Source: Calamus simplicifolius
Lineage: Eukaryota > Streptophyta > Magnoliopsida > Arecales > Arecaceae
NCBI GenBank assembly: GCA_900491605.1
Contig: UESW01004012.1
Location: forward strand, 1,154,772 to 1,218,771
DNA length: 64,000 nucleotides
Direction of reading: 5' to 3'
In this document: positions 44,154-56,167 of the stretch, piece by piece
How positions within the stretch are numbered: the stretch's first letter is position 1
Layout of the letters: every line of letters starts with the position of its first letter
Notes under the pieces: generated by a model
Told to the model about the DNA's origin: nothing
What the model saw: only the letters and a program-made list of their open reading frames with translations
Databases searched by the model: none
Made by a program: the position numbers and the translations under genes

Positions 44154-45826
44154 CAGATTTTTATGATGTGTTCTACCAATAGCCCTCACCTCTCTCTGAA
44201 ATTCCCTCTCTCCATCCTCCACCAGCCTCTCCAGCCTCTTTACTGCAACGATCCTTTCTCCATCGGACAGCGACCCTTTGAACACAGTGCCAAAGGCGCC
44301 CCTGCCTAATTCTTCCCTGAAGTTCTCTGTAGCTCTCTCTAACTCCTCATAGGAATAGGATCTCAGTGGAGTTTCCTCGATGAAACCTGGGTTGCTGTAC
44401 TCTGTTGTCCTCCTATATCTCCCAAGTTTCCGATTTCTATAGAAAAGGAAACCAGCAATGGCCAAGGCAATGGCCGATACGGCAGCTAAACTGACACTGA
44501 TGACCAAGACATCGATCCGCACCTTTCTGTTCCTTCGATTGACTGCATCCTGTTGGCCAGGATTGGTGGCTCCGACCTTGATGAACAGAGTGTTGTTGCC
44601 CCCCGTCCTCCCATATCTCATCGGTGCCATTAGTTTGGTGCAGGTGCTTTCCTTGAACTTTGCTACCTCGCAGAAGCAGTCCTGCAGACATGCTGCTTTG
44701 CAGTCATCTATGCTCGTTGTCGATGGCAAAATGGAGTACGGCTTGTCCACCCATGTCGTGTTCCTCATTGGAACCATTGTCAGCCCTGCGTTCCCTCCGC
44801 TGGAGTCCTCTAAGCAATCCCCGACGCTGGAGTTTCTCGTGCAACCATGTAAAATCTGGCTCGGGTCGACGAATTCAAACCCAGGAGGGCAAAGACAATT
44901 GGGCTCTCCATTGCTCCCGAGGCTGCAGTAGCTGTTTATCCCACAAACACTCTTGACCAGGCACCGGTTGTCGAGCGCTGCCCATTCCACCACTGTTGTT
45001 GAGATGCCATTTTTTCCAAAGCTATGCGAGTAAAGCCGGAGAATCCCATCCGGGTCGACTGTCACTCGGTAATGGATCTCAGCTGAACCCCGAGAACTGG
45101 AATTCTTGGCCTGTGCCAAGTTCTTGGTGAAATTACCTTTGTCGCCGGTCAAGTACAGGGTACCATTGCTGTCCAAATTCAGTGTGAGGAGTTCGCCAAT
45201 CGAGTATGTGATTGTGTCCCAATAGGCGTCATCGATGGTATCCGATGTGTCGACAGGATACAACACAAGGTTCCCATCATCTTGATTGTTAAGCTGATAT
45301 CTTCCGGTCGATCGATCGGTCTCGGATACGCTTGAGAAGAGCTGGGTTTTTGGCTGCATGCTTTGTCCTGCTACAAGCGTGTCCGTGGGAGAACTGAAAG
45401 TAGACCATACGATCACTTGCCGTGAATTGTAGAGAACAAAGTTGCCAGTATCCAGCATCGCAGCCATGGCTACAGCCCCATTAGCCTGAGATATGGCCTT
45501 CTCTTGGCCGCCAGGGGCATTCCAGAGAAGCCGGCCATCGTAGGCCAACCAAATGGAGCCATCCATGATCGGTGGATCGTCGCGGTTGGCTGTCCACACA
45601 ACGGTCCTACTGGGGTGGTAGCAAGCCATACTCCTATCGCCAAACCCTGGGCTTTCGGGTAGAATCCGAAGGCGAAGCGGCCAGAAGGCGAGAGCCACGA
45701 CTCATCAACGGAGGCAGATAGCGAAGAACCTAAGGAGATATTGGTCTGCTTGGGTTGACCGCATACTACGGCAAGAGATGCTGCGATTAGAAATGCGAGT
45801 AGCGGGGAGAGAAACAGGGAAGCCAT
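44154..45826 (-). pseudogene. G-type lectin receptor kinase, 5' half
   Basis: The start ATG at 45824-45826 (MASLFLSPLLAFLIAASLAV) opens a signal peptide. Next is the bulb-lectin domain (about residues 30-150; 'SGRFAFGFYP', 'VVWTANRDDPPI', 'LLDTGNFVLY'-like), an EGF-like Cys region (about 285-325, 'CGINSYCSLGSNGEPNCLCPPGF'-type), a PAN-like Cys region (about 375-410), one membrane span (about 438-460), then the start of the kinase: GRGAFGTVFKG loop and VAVKRL lysine (near 521), up to 'HHKNLV'. It continues at 29583. A one-base shift in a G/C run near 45611-45615 separates the first ~70 codons from the rest. Apart from that and the insertion it is open. Confidence 0.93.
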
Positions 45827-47143
45827 GGTTGGATGCTGAGAGGTAGGAGTTTCTTCACCGAATGAAATGGGAGGAAGCCATGGGATAACCTGATGCTTTG
45901 CAAGATGGGACAGGCAAAACATGGTCATCTCGTCATTAATGCACGGCGCTAAATTTGCATTGCCGCTCTTGTGAATTGATCAATCTGACCCCACTTAGAT
46001 GCCAGTAGTTAAAATAGAAAAATTAGACAAATTTTAACCCCACCAATGCATTTCAGGCCCAAGAATTTACCTTAGAATTATTCTTTGAAGCCTCGTTCCT
46101 CGAAATCGCGTTGCCTTGATAGTATGAAGGAGCCCCAACCACTATCATTAATGCTCTTTTTAGATGAAGAGAAAAAACATTGAGGAAAGAAAACGAAGGA
46201 AGAAAAAAATGAAAAATTTTTTTTTTTAAATGAATAAAAAAGATTAATAATTTATAATAATATATAATATTTTTATTATAAAATAAAAAATATATTATTT
46301 GTTTTTTTGAAAGAATTAATATCAGAATAAAAAAAGAAAGAGCATTCTTCATTTATTTTCTTTGAAATTTTTTTAATTTTAAAAAAACTTTTAGATGGGG
46401 CTCATCATTTTTTTTCTTTAATTTTTTTTAAATTTTTTTTTTTATATATTTTTCATTCAAACAAAATAAATTTTATTTTATTTATATTTTTTTCTTTAAT
46501 TTTTTTTTTCTCCGTCCAAACACAGGATAAATGCGATGCATGGTGAAAGCGAGTTGGAATCAGTGATGGCTAACGAACAGTCCATCCCCCAAGGCAGAGT
46601 TGATGGGAACCGGTGTAAAAGAAACCCAACGCTGCTAGGCCGTTGCAATTTGTTATTCTGGTCTGGCCAATGATGCAAAAAGGTCTAACTCTTATCAGAA
46701 ACACAAGCCCAAGCCACATGGCGATGTGGAGCTCGAGTTTAAAACTTTTGGTATGGTTTGATCTAACAAACCTTAGCTTTCGCAGGATTTGCATGCCTCA
46801 TTCAGGTGGGGTTTGTAATTGCCCTAATTTTAAAAATCGGATTGAACTGGCCAATCAAATTGGATTCAATTTTATTATTCAAATTAATTTTATATGATTT
46901 AATAAAAATTAAAAAAATTTATTGAATCGATTGAACTTTAAAAAATCAATTTAATCTTGAATTTTAGATTTTAATTTTAATAAATAAAAAAATTAATAAA
47001 ATATTTAAATGATTAATATATATTTAAAAATTTTATATAATATATATACATAAGTTATTTTGGATTCGAACCCTATAATTTTTAAATTTTTAATTTTTTA
47101 TTTATATTATTATTTATATTATTAAATTAAAAATTAATTATAA
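45827..47143. other. Upstream DNA of the kinase gene
   Basis: It should contain the promoter of the kinase gene just above 45826, but no convincing TATA box is visible. 46150-46510 is poly-A/poly-T rich. 46560-46830 is less A/T-rich but shows no accepted gene. It ends at a Gypsy LTR at 47144. Confidence 0.5.
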
Positions 47144-47760
47144 TGATGTGACGAAACCTCGGACCCCAAGGTTTCCTCGGCCTCGGAGTTCAGGTTCCCT
47201 CGACTTCGAACTCCAGGTTCCCTCGGCCTTGGACTCTAGGTCCCCTTGGCCTCGAGCCGCCTGACACCGCCACGTAGCCCACTAATCGCTCATAGCTGCC
47301 ATGTGGCTCACTAACCATCTGCCACTACGCGTGGTCACTCCTGTTACGGTGCACGTCTGACGCAACTAGGCCCACCTGCCACCTAAGGCACCGCGCCTAG
47401 CAGAGGGCTGGCAAGGCAAGACACCTCTGACATGCTCAGTATTTGTTGTGGCACGTCTTTGTCAATCCTGCCATTTGTCCACTATCAGACAATAACGTCT
47501 CTGAATCAACCACCTTTCTAAAGTGAAAAAAGGGACCTGCTGACAGGTATAAGAACCTTCACTCGCAATGAGAGAAGGGATCTGAATTCAAACTCTCTAG
47601 ATATTTTCCATTAGCTCTTTCTTTACTATTCCTGAGTGGCTTACTTGAGCGTCGAAGGGTCCCCATTGGTGCAATCGGTCCCTCGGGACTTTCTTGCAGG
47701 AACTCTGTTCGAAAGGAGGCTCTCTGTTTCCTGACGTTCGAGGAATGCGACTTGGCGGCA
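47144..47760 (+). repeat. Tat-like Gypsy 5' LTR (617 bp), plus strand
   Basis: Starts TGATGTGACGAAACC and ends GCGACTTGGCGGCA, matching in form the ends of the large Tat LTR (TGATGACGCC... and ...GACTTGGCGTCA in sense reading). TATA-like 'ggtataagaac' near 47546. Near its start 'ccctcggcctcggac'-type phrases repeat three or four times (47160-47260). Confidence 0.75.
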
Positions 47761-47765
47761 ATAGA

Positions 47766-47778
47766 TTGGTGCACCAGG
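47766..47778 (+). other. Primer binding site of the small Gypsy element
   Basis: TTGGTGCACCAGG, shortly after the LTR end, resembling the Tat site at 41795-41811. Confidence 0.6.
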
Positions 47779-48029
47779 TAGGGGGGAAGAAAGGTAGTAA
47801 GCTTCAAACCAGCCAGTTACGGACTCTTCTTCCTTGAGCAATCGAGAAGATGGTGGTGATGCGTGCATAGGAGATTTTTACCAGCTGCGTCGGGGGGCAT
47901 TGCCAGGGAGCTGAGTAGTTAGAGGCTGGTCCCCTAGCTCCCCATGCTGGCATTCCTGCACAGTCGCCGCCACCGCCACCACACCAGGAAGATTGAATAG
48001 CCGCCTTGACCATATAAGTCCAGTCACTT

Positions 48030-48619
48030 GTGGCAGCGGTTCAGGTGCTGCAACAACAGCCAGCGACCGCGCAGCGGCACCCAAAACCGCCCTCATCGGT
48101 CCCGGAGGTAGTTCAGCCTAGCCAGCAGTCCGCCCGTGGGAGATCTCCTCTTCAGGAGGCCCACCGTCACCGTGCCTCACCCAGGCATCACTGCTGGGAG
48201 CCCTCCAAGAGGCCCCGGTCTCCTTCTCGCCATGCCAGTGCTTCTCCCAAGCGACGACATGGGAAGGATACGGAGTACACACACCCCCATCGGCGCCACC
48301 CCTCCTCGTCCTCGAGATCTTCGAGGGAGGGGTCCTTCGACGGCCAAATCATTCGTCGGGCCGAGCGACGACTAGACGAGTACAACCTGTGGCCGAAGGA
48401 GCTCAGCTGTAGGATCACCAATCGGCTGAAGGCGGATTATGACAATCGTCCTCCGCTGTCCCGCCACATCATGGAGGAACCGATCTCGACCCGGTTTCGC
48501 CTTCCTTAACTGAACCCATACGATGGCACCACCGATCCCCTGGACCATCTAGAGAGCTACAAGGTCCTCATGCAAGTCCAGGAGGCGACCGACTCCCTTC
48601 TCTACATCGCCTTCCCATT
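48030..48619 (+). pseudogene. Tat-like gag fragment, plus strand
   Basis: Clear homologue of the gag at 40247-41737: 'SKRPRSPSRHASASPKRRHG', 'RRAERRLDEYN', 'PPLSRHIMEEPISTRFRLP', then a stop (TAA at 48507-48509) followed in frame by 'NPYDGTTDPLDHLESYKVLM' and ending at 'IAFP'. There it is cut by a Copia LTR fragment at about 48620. Its protease and RT are not found on this strand. 47781-48029 is its leader. Confidence 0.85.
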
Positions 48620-49641
48620 TGATTTGACCCAGATATTCATAGCTCAATCAAATTGAGCTAGCCAGCAATCGTATTGCTAATTTAATCCTCCAATTAATTT
48701 ACTAACATTTAGTTTCTCAATCATCCAGTCAGGTAGAATCTCCTATGGTGTGTGATCCCATAGGTTCGAACACTAAGCCGGTAGCACTGAAACACTTCCA
48801 ATACTAATCGAAGTCGCCATCTAGTAATGACACATGACGTCCGGATAGGCCGAAGGTTGCAGAGAAACAATCAAGAACCTTTGGCATATGGTTACCATAT
48901 AATTCATCCCTTTGACTCTTAATACTCAAGATGACTTAGGTTTTAATTGCCAACCCTCAATCAGCTCATCCATAAAGTGTCTTAATCTTCACAAGTTCTG
49001 TGACTCCTCACAAGGACTATCCTGGCCAAGGTTTTGCTAAATTGAAACACAGTGAAACATTTACTCCAAACTATTTGGAGAGGTCAATCCCATCTTGATC
49101 CACTTACTGCTCCACAAGTACTTTACTGCACCCAGAAACCTTCTGTCACTGGATTAAAAATTCAGGTAATCCGGCACCAAAGTACATTAGGTTGCTTGCA
49201 AGCTACCATGGTGATCTCAGGTCAGAGGGACAGTTATATCCATATCCCTTCACAAACACTTTTTGGTAGAAGAGTGTTTCGCAGATTGGTCATGTTCAGT
49301 GAGATGTCATACACCTTACCTGCATGTTATACTAGCGTCACCACACTCCTTGGTAAAGAGAACAACCAACCTATATGACATATAACAACCTTTAGTTGAT
49401 ACATAGTTGTCCTATAACTATATATTATTTGATCACGACTATTTTAAGAACCACTCAATAAACCCTCTCTTTATTGAATCGATTATGGTTCTAAGGACTC
49501 CATCACAAAAGAATTTATTTCAGAAAAATGCAATGTGATGAACCGCCAAATAAACATTTTATTAATTAATAATTTATATATATTTACAATTTACATAATC
49601 ATCTATATGTTAGTTGATTAGCTTTAGGACACAATTCCCAA
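48620..49641 (-). repeat. Truncated Copia LTR
   Basis: The right edge reads 'aggacacaattcccaaca', i.e. TGTTGGGAATTGTGTCC on the minus strand, a typical LTR start. It carries the shared blocks 'gtgtgatcccataggttc' (near 48750) and 'catctagtaatgacacatga' (near 48818). The other end is missing: block 1 is only about 130 bp from the left junction, compared with about 800 bp in Copia B. The 108-codon frame at 49052 is not accepted. Confidence 0.65.
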
Positions 49642-50400
49642 CATGTCCGGTAGGCCCACAAGACATGATGAAGCTCCTTCGCCCATATGCCCAGAGCCCT
49701 GTTAAGCCAGGCTTTGATTCCTTGCAGCAAGGTTTGGTTGGTTACCTTGGCTTCTCCATTGGCTTAAGGATGCCCAACCAAAGTGAGATGGTGGCAGATG
49801 CCATAATCCTCGCAAAACTCTCAAAATTTAGAATTATCAAACTGTCTCCCATTATCGGTGATGATGGTGTGTCGAAGGCCGAATCGATAAATGATGGGTC
49901 TCCACACGAAATCTCTAGCCCGAGCCTCAGTTATCTGAGCGACTGCCTCGGCCTCGACCCACTTGGTAAAATAGTCGATTGCTATGAACAAAAACTTCCT
50001 ATGTCCCGTGGCAAGAGGAAAAGGACCAAGAATGTTCATTTCCCACTTGGAAAAAGGCTAAGCAGACATTATGGGCGTTAAGTGAGCAGAGGAAAGTCTT
50101 TGTATGTTCGAGTGTCGCTGGCACGAGTCACAGGCTAGGACAAGATCATCAGCGTCTTTCTGCATAGTTGGCCAGTAGTACTCCTGGTGAAACACTTTGT
50201 GGCATAAGGCTCGGCCGCCGAGATGGTTGCTGCAGATGCCCTCATGGACTTCCCAAAGAGCATAATCAGCCTCCAATGGATAAAGGCATTTGAGCAAAGG
50301 CATAGAGAAGGATCTCTTGTATAGCTGGTCGTCAAGTAGGACATAATGCGATGCTTGCATTTTCAATTTCCTTACATCCTTTCTATCAGTTGGAAGTGAT
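49642..50400 (-). pseudogene. Tat-like Gypsy integrase remnant
   Basis: Integrase of a second Tat-like element: H2C2 zinc site at 50058-50366 ('HEGICSNHLGGRAL', 'CDSCQRHSNIQ'), core at 49821-50039 ('NILGPFPLATGHRKFLFIAI', 'FTKWVEAEAVAQI', 'TDNGRQFDNSKF'), then 'VGHP' with a stop and 'HVLWAYRT' at the edge. The C-terminal part is lost where the Copia LTR begins. Close relative of 36263-38136 but distinct in sequence. Confidence 0.87.
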
Positions 50401-51555
50401 CCCTCTTTGAGATACTTGAGGATTGGGTCGAACCAATACAGTTCGGTATCAATCTACATCACTTGATTAGCATCGGCAATGCTGGGCTTTTTTAGAACTT
50501 CCAAGTAGAATTTTCGCTCAAGATCCATCGAGTCGATGGTTTCCAGGCAAGATAAAAGGTCAACGCGTGCATTCTCTGCCCTTGGAACCTGAGTGACTTC
50601 AAATTCAGAGAAATGTGAGGACAGGCCACGCACTCTTTGGAGATATCAAATCATGTTCGGCTCTTGAGCTTCGAATTCTCCTTGCACATATTCGGCCACC
50701 AATTAAGAGTTTGTGTAGGAATTTAGCTTTTTTTTCCAAGGTTGCGGGTGATGCGAAGTCCAGCGAGCAAAGGCTCATACTTTGCCTCATTGTTGGAGGC
50801 TGGGAAGGAGAAGTTGATGCCATATTCAAGGGTCGCGCCCTCTGGACTAGTAAGAACCAAGCTGGCACCAGAGCCATTTGCATTAAATGATCCATCCGCA
50901 TGAAGCAGCCATAGGGCATCAGTTTTGGTTGTTCGGTGGCATTCGGAGTGAAATTGTCCTCAGGAATGGTGCATTCAAGGAGAAAATCTGCCAAAATTTG
51001 TGCTTTAATGGCCAGGCACGGCTGATACCGGATATCATGCTCACTTAACTCAACGGCCCATTTAGTCATTCTTTCGAACATCTCTGGGTGGTGGAGGATT
51101 GGCTTGATGGGTTGGTCGGTCAGGACCGTCATAGTGTGTGCTTGAAAGTAGGGTCGCATCTTCCGAACAAATGTTATGATAGACAATACCACCTTCTCAA
51201 TTCGAGCGTACATCGTCTCAACATCCCGAAGTATTTTGCTAACATAGTAAATTGCCTTTTTGATTTTAACCTCCTTCCGGATTAGCACAGACCCGATGGC
51301 ACCCTCTGAGATCGCTAGGTATAGATATAGCATCTCCCCAGGCCTCGAACTGCTAAGGAGAGGTGGTGAGCCGAGGTATTTCTTTAGGTCTTCAAAGGAT
51401 TTCTGGTAGTATGGGGTCCATTGGAAATTCTTAGCCGACTGAAGTGCCTTGAAGAAGGGAAAACATCTCTCGGCCGACCGAGCAACAAAGCGGTTGAGGG
51501 TCGCTATCCTTCCAGTAAGGTATTGCACCTCCTTGACTAATCCTGGGGGTGACAT
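50401..51555 (-). pseudogene. Tat-like Gypsy RNase H regions
   Basis: First RNase H in the frame 50605-51555 ('EVQYLTGRIATLNRFVARSA', 'FFKALQSAKNFQW', 'KKAIYYVSKILRDVETMYAR', 'MTVLTDQPIKPIL'). Below it, in another frame near 50700-50900, is a relic of the archaeal-type RNase H ('NGSGASLVL', 'YEPLLAGLR'). Stops and shifts throughout the second domain. Confidence 0.82.
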
Positions 51556-52330
51556 TTGCTGCAGAGCTTGAATTTTCTATGGATTTGCCTCAATGCCTCA
51601 TTAGGAGACCATAAAACCGAAAAATTTTTCTGAGTTGACTCCGAAGGCACATTTGGTAGGATTAAGCTTCATCTGATACTTCCGGAGTATGGCGAAGTTT
51701 TCTGTGAGATCATCAATATGCTGAGATACTTGCTTGCTTTTAACCAGCATGTCATCAACATAAACCCCCATGTTCTGACCAATTTGTTCTTTAAAGACCT
51801 TATTGACCAGCCTCTGGTACGTGGCATCTATATTTTTTAAACCAAAAGGCATGACTCGGTAATAGTAGATACCTCGGTCAGTTATGAAGGCGGTCGTTTT
51901 CTCATCCTCGGGTGCCATGCAAATTTGATTATAGCCCGAATAGGCATCCATAAAGGTCAGCATCTAGTGGCCCGAAGTGGAATTCACGAGCTAGTCAATT
52001 CGAGGTAGAGGAAAACTGTCTTTCGGGCATGCCTTGTTGAGGTCCGTGAAGTCCATGTAGATCCTCCATTTGCCATTTGACTTCTTTACCATGACAACAT
52101 TCGCTAGCTAGTCAGGATAGTTCACTTTCCGAATGAAGTTGGCTTTAATGAGCTTGTCCACCTCTTTTTCAATAGCCTCTTGACGTTCAGGGGTGAAGCT
52201 TCTCTTCTTCTGCTTAATTGGCCGAAACATCTCGTCCACATTGAGGTAGTGGATGAGGACATCTGGATCGATCCATGGCATGTCTGAAGCAGACTAAGCG
52301 AAGACATCAGCATTTCTTTGAAAGAACTCG
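51556..52330 (-). pseudogene. Tat-like Gypsy reverse transcriptase
   Basis: RT core at 51601-51963 ('MLTFMDAYSGYNQICMAPED', 'YYRVMPFGLKN', active site YVDDMLVK, 'KLNPTKCAFGV') and, upstream in sense, a more decayed stretch to about 52330 with the 'DFTDLNKACPK'-like segment and stops. Confidence 0.85.
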
Positions 52331-52489
52331 ACCAAATCTTGCCAAGGCTTTCCTTTCAGCTGTGATCCAACCCTGATAGTTCGGTCGGGTCGAGTTTCAT
52401 CGGTCGGCTCTCCCCGTTGCTCAACAAAATCCTCTCGAGCATATAACCTGTCAACCTCGAGTCTTCTAGACTACATGTTGGCAACGAAA

Positions 52490-52761
52490 CAGTGCCGGGC
52501 CATGGCTTGACTCCCTCGAACAACTCCCACTCCCCATTCGATGGAAAACTTCATGGCGAGATGGGGAATAGAAATGACAGCTTTGAGGGATATCTGCCCT
52601 GGCCTGCTGAGGATGGCATTGTAAGGGAATCAAAGTTTGGTCACCAGGAAGTCTATGTGTATAGTGGCTACACTAGGCCAAGTGCCTGCTCGAACTATCA
52701 AGGTGACAATTCCCTTGGGGACTATGGTGTCGCCTGTAAAACCCACTAAGGTAGATTCTAC
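52490..52761 (-). pseudogene. Tat-like Gypsy protease end
   Basis: 'VGFTGDTIVPKGIVTL', 'ATIHIDFLV' and, after a stop, 'YNAILSRPG', matching 'MGFTGDSVRVEGEITL' and 'YNAILGRPG' of the large Tat element. Cut at 52762 by the LTR of Copia D, so the active-site half and gag are outside or lost. Confidence 0.78.
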
Positions 52762-55120
52762 TGTTGGGTTCCGGTCATGCAGCGGAAGGCTGGATTTCAA
52801 AAAAAATTTCACCTTGAAACCCTAATCAACCGAAACCTTAGACCCAAGACCCCTTGATTATAACAATTAATTAGTCATAAAATGTAACATATATGTAGAG
52901 GAACATACCTTAGTACTTGGTGAAGAAAGAAGGAAGCCGGTTATCCAATCTTTTCCATTAGGTGCCTAAGTGTTCGCCCTTCAATGGTGATCCACACGAG
53001 AATTGGATCAAAGATATGCTCACGAACTTGACTTAAACCTCTTTTTGGCTTCTTGACTTCTTAGCTTGGCTCTTAGAACCCTTTTACACTTTTCTTAAGC
53101 CTAATAAAACTTGTATAGGCTAAGAAAAGAGTTGTCCTAAATTGACTAAGGCTTGTAGGAAGGGGAGAGGGAGAGAGAAGACTCTTGTCTTAACAAGGAT
53201 TACCAAAAATTATCCGACGCTATCCCATATGTACCACCCCCTTTAAATAGTTAATGGCGAGACGTCAAATGAAGGGATACAACCCATTCTACATCCTTCT
53301 GAAAGGATATAAAATTTTAAATTCATTTCAATTTGAATCAAGGAACACATCGTTATAATTTTCTGCACCTTTCTCCCTACTCATGCCACACCTGATGGGA
53401 TGCTTTTGGTATCCCATCTTAAATCAGATAGCCTCTGATTTTTCCATGTGTTAAGATAAGATTCTCCATGTTTATATGGACTCTTAAATCCCAAAAAGAT
53501 ACGCCTTCTAGTGCCTTAAATCAGAAGGACTTTTAGATACCTCTTGAAAATTCTGCACGCGCATAGTTTTCCTTTCGAGAGTCCCATGTCTCTTGGACTC
53601 TATTAATTCAGCCTTATCCAATACAATAACATCTAGATAAGGTTCTCCACGTTTAATGGACCTATAAATCCCCCCCCCCCCCCCCCAAAAAAAAAAGGTG
53701 CGCCTCCTAGTACCTTAAATCAGAAGGACTCTTAGGCGCCTCTTGAAAATTCTGCACATGCATAGTTTCCCTTCGAGAGTCCTATATTCTTGGACTCTAT
53801 TAATTAAACCTTATCCAATCCAATAAATGGTTGATCAGGTCAGAGGTTATCCCAAATTAATTCTAAAATTAATTTGGATCAATTAATTAAGCCGGTTCAA
53901 ATCAATTTCGACCCAAATTGGAGCGATAGTTAGCCACATGTGCTAGCATGCTGATTGGCTAACAAATTGAATTAGTTAATCTTATTAAAATGATTCTTTG
54001 ACCAATTCCCTTATGTGTGTGACCCATTGGGTTCCTCATCTAGCCAGCAGTAGGTCTAGGTTTAAATCGATTTAGTTCAATTAGAAACTGACTAACCAAA
54101 TTAGATCAAATCGTGCTAACCCTAGTTGCCAATTTGAACCATCTTTCAAATTGACTCATGAATTAAATAAATTTAATTCATGAAAACCTACAAGACATGA
54201 TTGACATTTAGCAATGTATCATGCCTACCTAGAAGATAAGAAATTTGATAAAATTACCAAAATACCCTTCAGTGGCAAGTTACTATGCAATTCAATCCTT
54301 CGATCTTTCTTTATCCCGAATAAGTGATGGGTATGGAAAAACGTCAAACCGTAACATTTTATTCATTTGAATCTCAAATCAATAATAAAGACTCGACAAA
54401 TGAAAAATTAGAAACCTATTCTAATTTCATTTCACTCTGATCAAAGACTTCTTAAGTCATCATATGATGAGATTACATGGGATTACTTTTCTCTTACTAG
54501 GAATGATCGATTCCTTGTTGACCTACTCATAACCTTCATACACAATCCTTCATATCCATGAACACCCCATACATGGCTTAGCCATGAATGAGTATGAACT
54601 AAAACATAGATTCATGTGCATAAGATTCTATGGTAATCTCAGGTCTAAGGATCACTTGCACAACTTCCACTAAGAGAACTACCTTTTGACAAGTAAGTAA
54701 GATCTCCATAAGATGTTCTCAATGTGGATCAATTCAGTGAACTCATAACCTAATGAGCACCAACATCCTTGTATTAGTGTCTCTACATAAGTGGCTGTGA
54801 GACCAACCACCCTCTTTATTGAGCATACATAGAATGTGCCTGTCTTACCGGTATCATCGATCCCCAACTCGATGATCCTTCGACTGGGAATATTTTAGAT
54901 TAGAGTTTTTAGGAACTTATGACTCATCATTATGAACTTCATCATAACCCTAATTCCATTACCCTAACCTTATTGGGTTCATCATAATCTTAATAAATAT
55001 AAGACACAACATATGATGAATCGAAAAAAATGCCTTTTAATTGATAAAATATCATACATGAGTTAAAAGAAATTATAAAAATGCCCTTACATGATTGGCT
55101 TTTAGGGCACTACTCTTTCA
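52762..55120 (-). repeat. Copia D 3' LTR (2.36 kb)
   Basis: Starts TGTTGGGTTCCGG and ends TACTCTTTCA before the purine tract and RNase H end (minus AGTGGGAGAT). Shared blocks: 'gtgtgacccattgggttc' at 54018-54035 and 'gacatttagcaatgtatcat' near 54202. Inside are two copies of a segment of about 185 bp ('ccttaaatcagaaggact' at about 53514 and 53711) and a C17/A10 homopolymer junction at 53670-53696. Confidence 0.82.
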
Positions 55121-56167
55121 ATCTCCCACTTGCACTAAAGCCAATCGCCTTTGTATTTAATTCCCATACAATCCAAATGACAATCAAACTGCTGTTAAGG
55201 AAGTGCCTTAGTGAATGGGTCTGCTATATTGTTCTTTGTGTCAACTCGTTCTATAACAACATATTGTCTTTTAATGATCTCTCGAATGAGATGGAAGCGT
55301 CTTAGGATGTGCTTGGATTTCTGATGAGACCTTGGTTCCTTAGCTTGTGCAATAGCTCCAGTGTTATCACAATAAAGTGGCACAGGTTGTTGAATCACAG
55401 GAACAACACCTAACTCCGTAATGAACTTCTTCATCCAGACAGCTTCCTTAGCGGCTTCACTAGCAGCAATATACTCTGCCTTAGTAACTGAGTCAGCTAT
55501 AGTTTGCTGCTTAGTACTTCTCCAACTGACTGCACCATCATATAGAGTAAAAACATACCCTAATATGGATTTACTATCATCCGGATCTGATTGAAAACTA
55601 GAGTCAGCATAGCCTTTCAATTTTAAATCTGATCCTCCATATATAAGAAAAATATCCTTAGTTCTTCTTAGGCACTTAAGAATATTTTTTACAGCTTTTC
55701 AATGATCTTCTCCTGGATCGGCCTGAAACCTGCTTGTTGTGCCTAAGGCATAAGCAACATCAGGCCTGGTACATAACATGGCATACATTATCGACCCTAC
55801 AGCTGAAGCATAAGGAATATTGTTCATTCTTTGTCTCTCTTCAGGTAACTTAGGAGACATCTTCGTAGAGAGATGTATGCCTTGACTCATGGGCAAGTAA
55901 CCTCTTTTACTTTCCTCCATGTTGAATCTTTTCAACACTAAGTCAATGTATCTATATTAGGATAAGCCAAGCATCCTCTTAGATCTATCTCTATATATCT
56001 TTATACCCAGTATATAGGATGCTTCTCCCAAATCTTTCATGGAAAACTATTTAGATAGCCAAGTTTTGACTGATTGTAGCATTGGGATATCATTTCCAAT
56101 GATAAGTATGTCATCGACATATAAAATTAAGAACACTATGGTACTCCCACTTGTCTTCTTATACACA
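55121..56167 (-). pseudogene. Copia D RT end and RNase H
   Basis: RNase H at 55195-55620 ('VADSVTKAEYIAAS'-like, 'AVWMKKFITELGV', 'YCDNTGAIAQAKEPRSHQ', 'KNNIADPFTKALP') and, in other frames, 'PYASAVGSIMYAM' / 'TRPDVAYALGTTSRF' (55699-55938) and the YVDD box near 56110. Related to Copia B but divergent. Ends at 56168, where the Sirevirus-like LTR begins. Confidence 0.85.
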
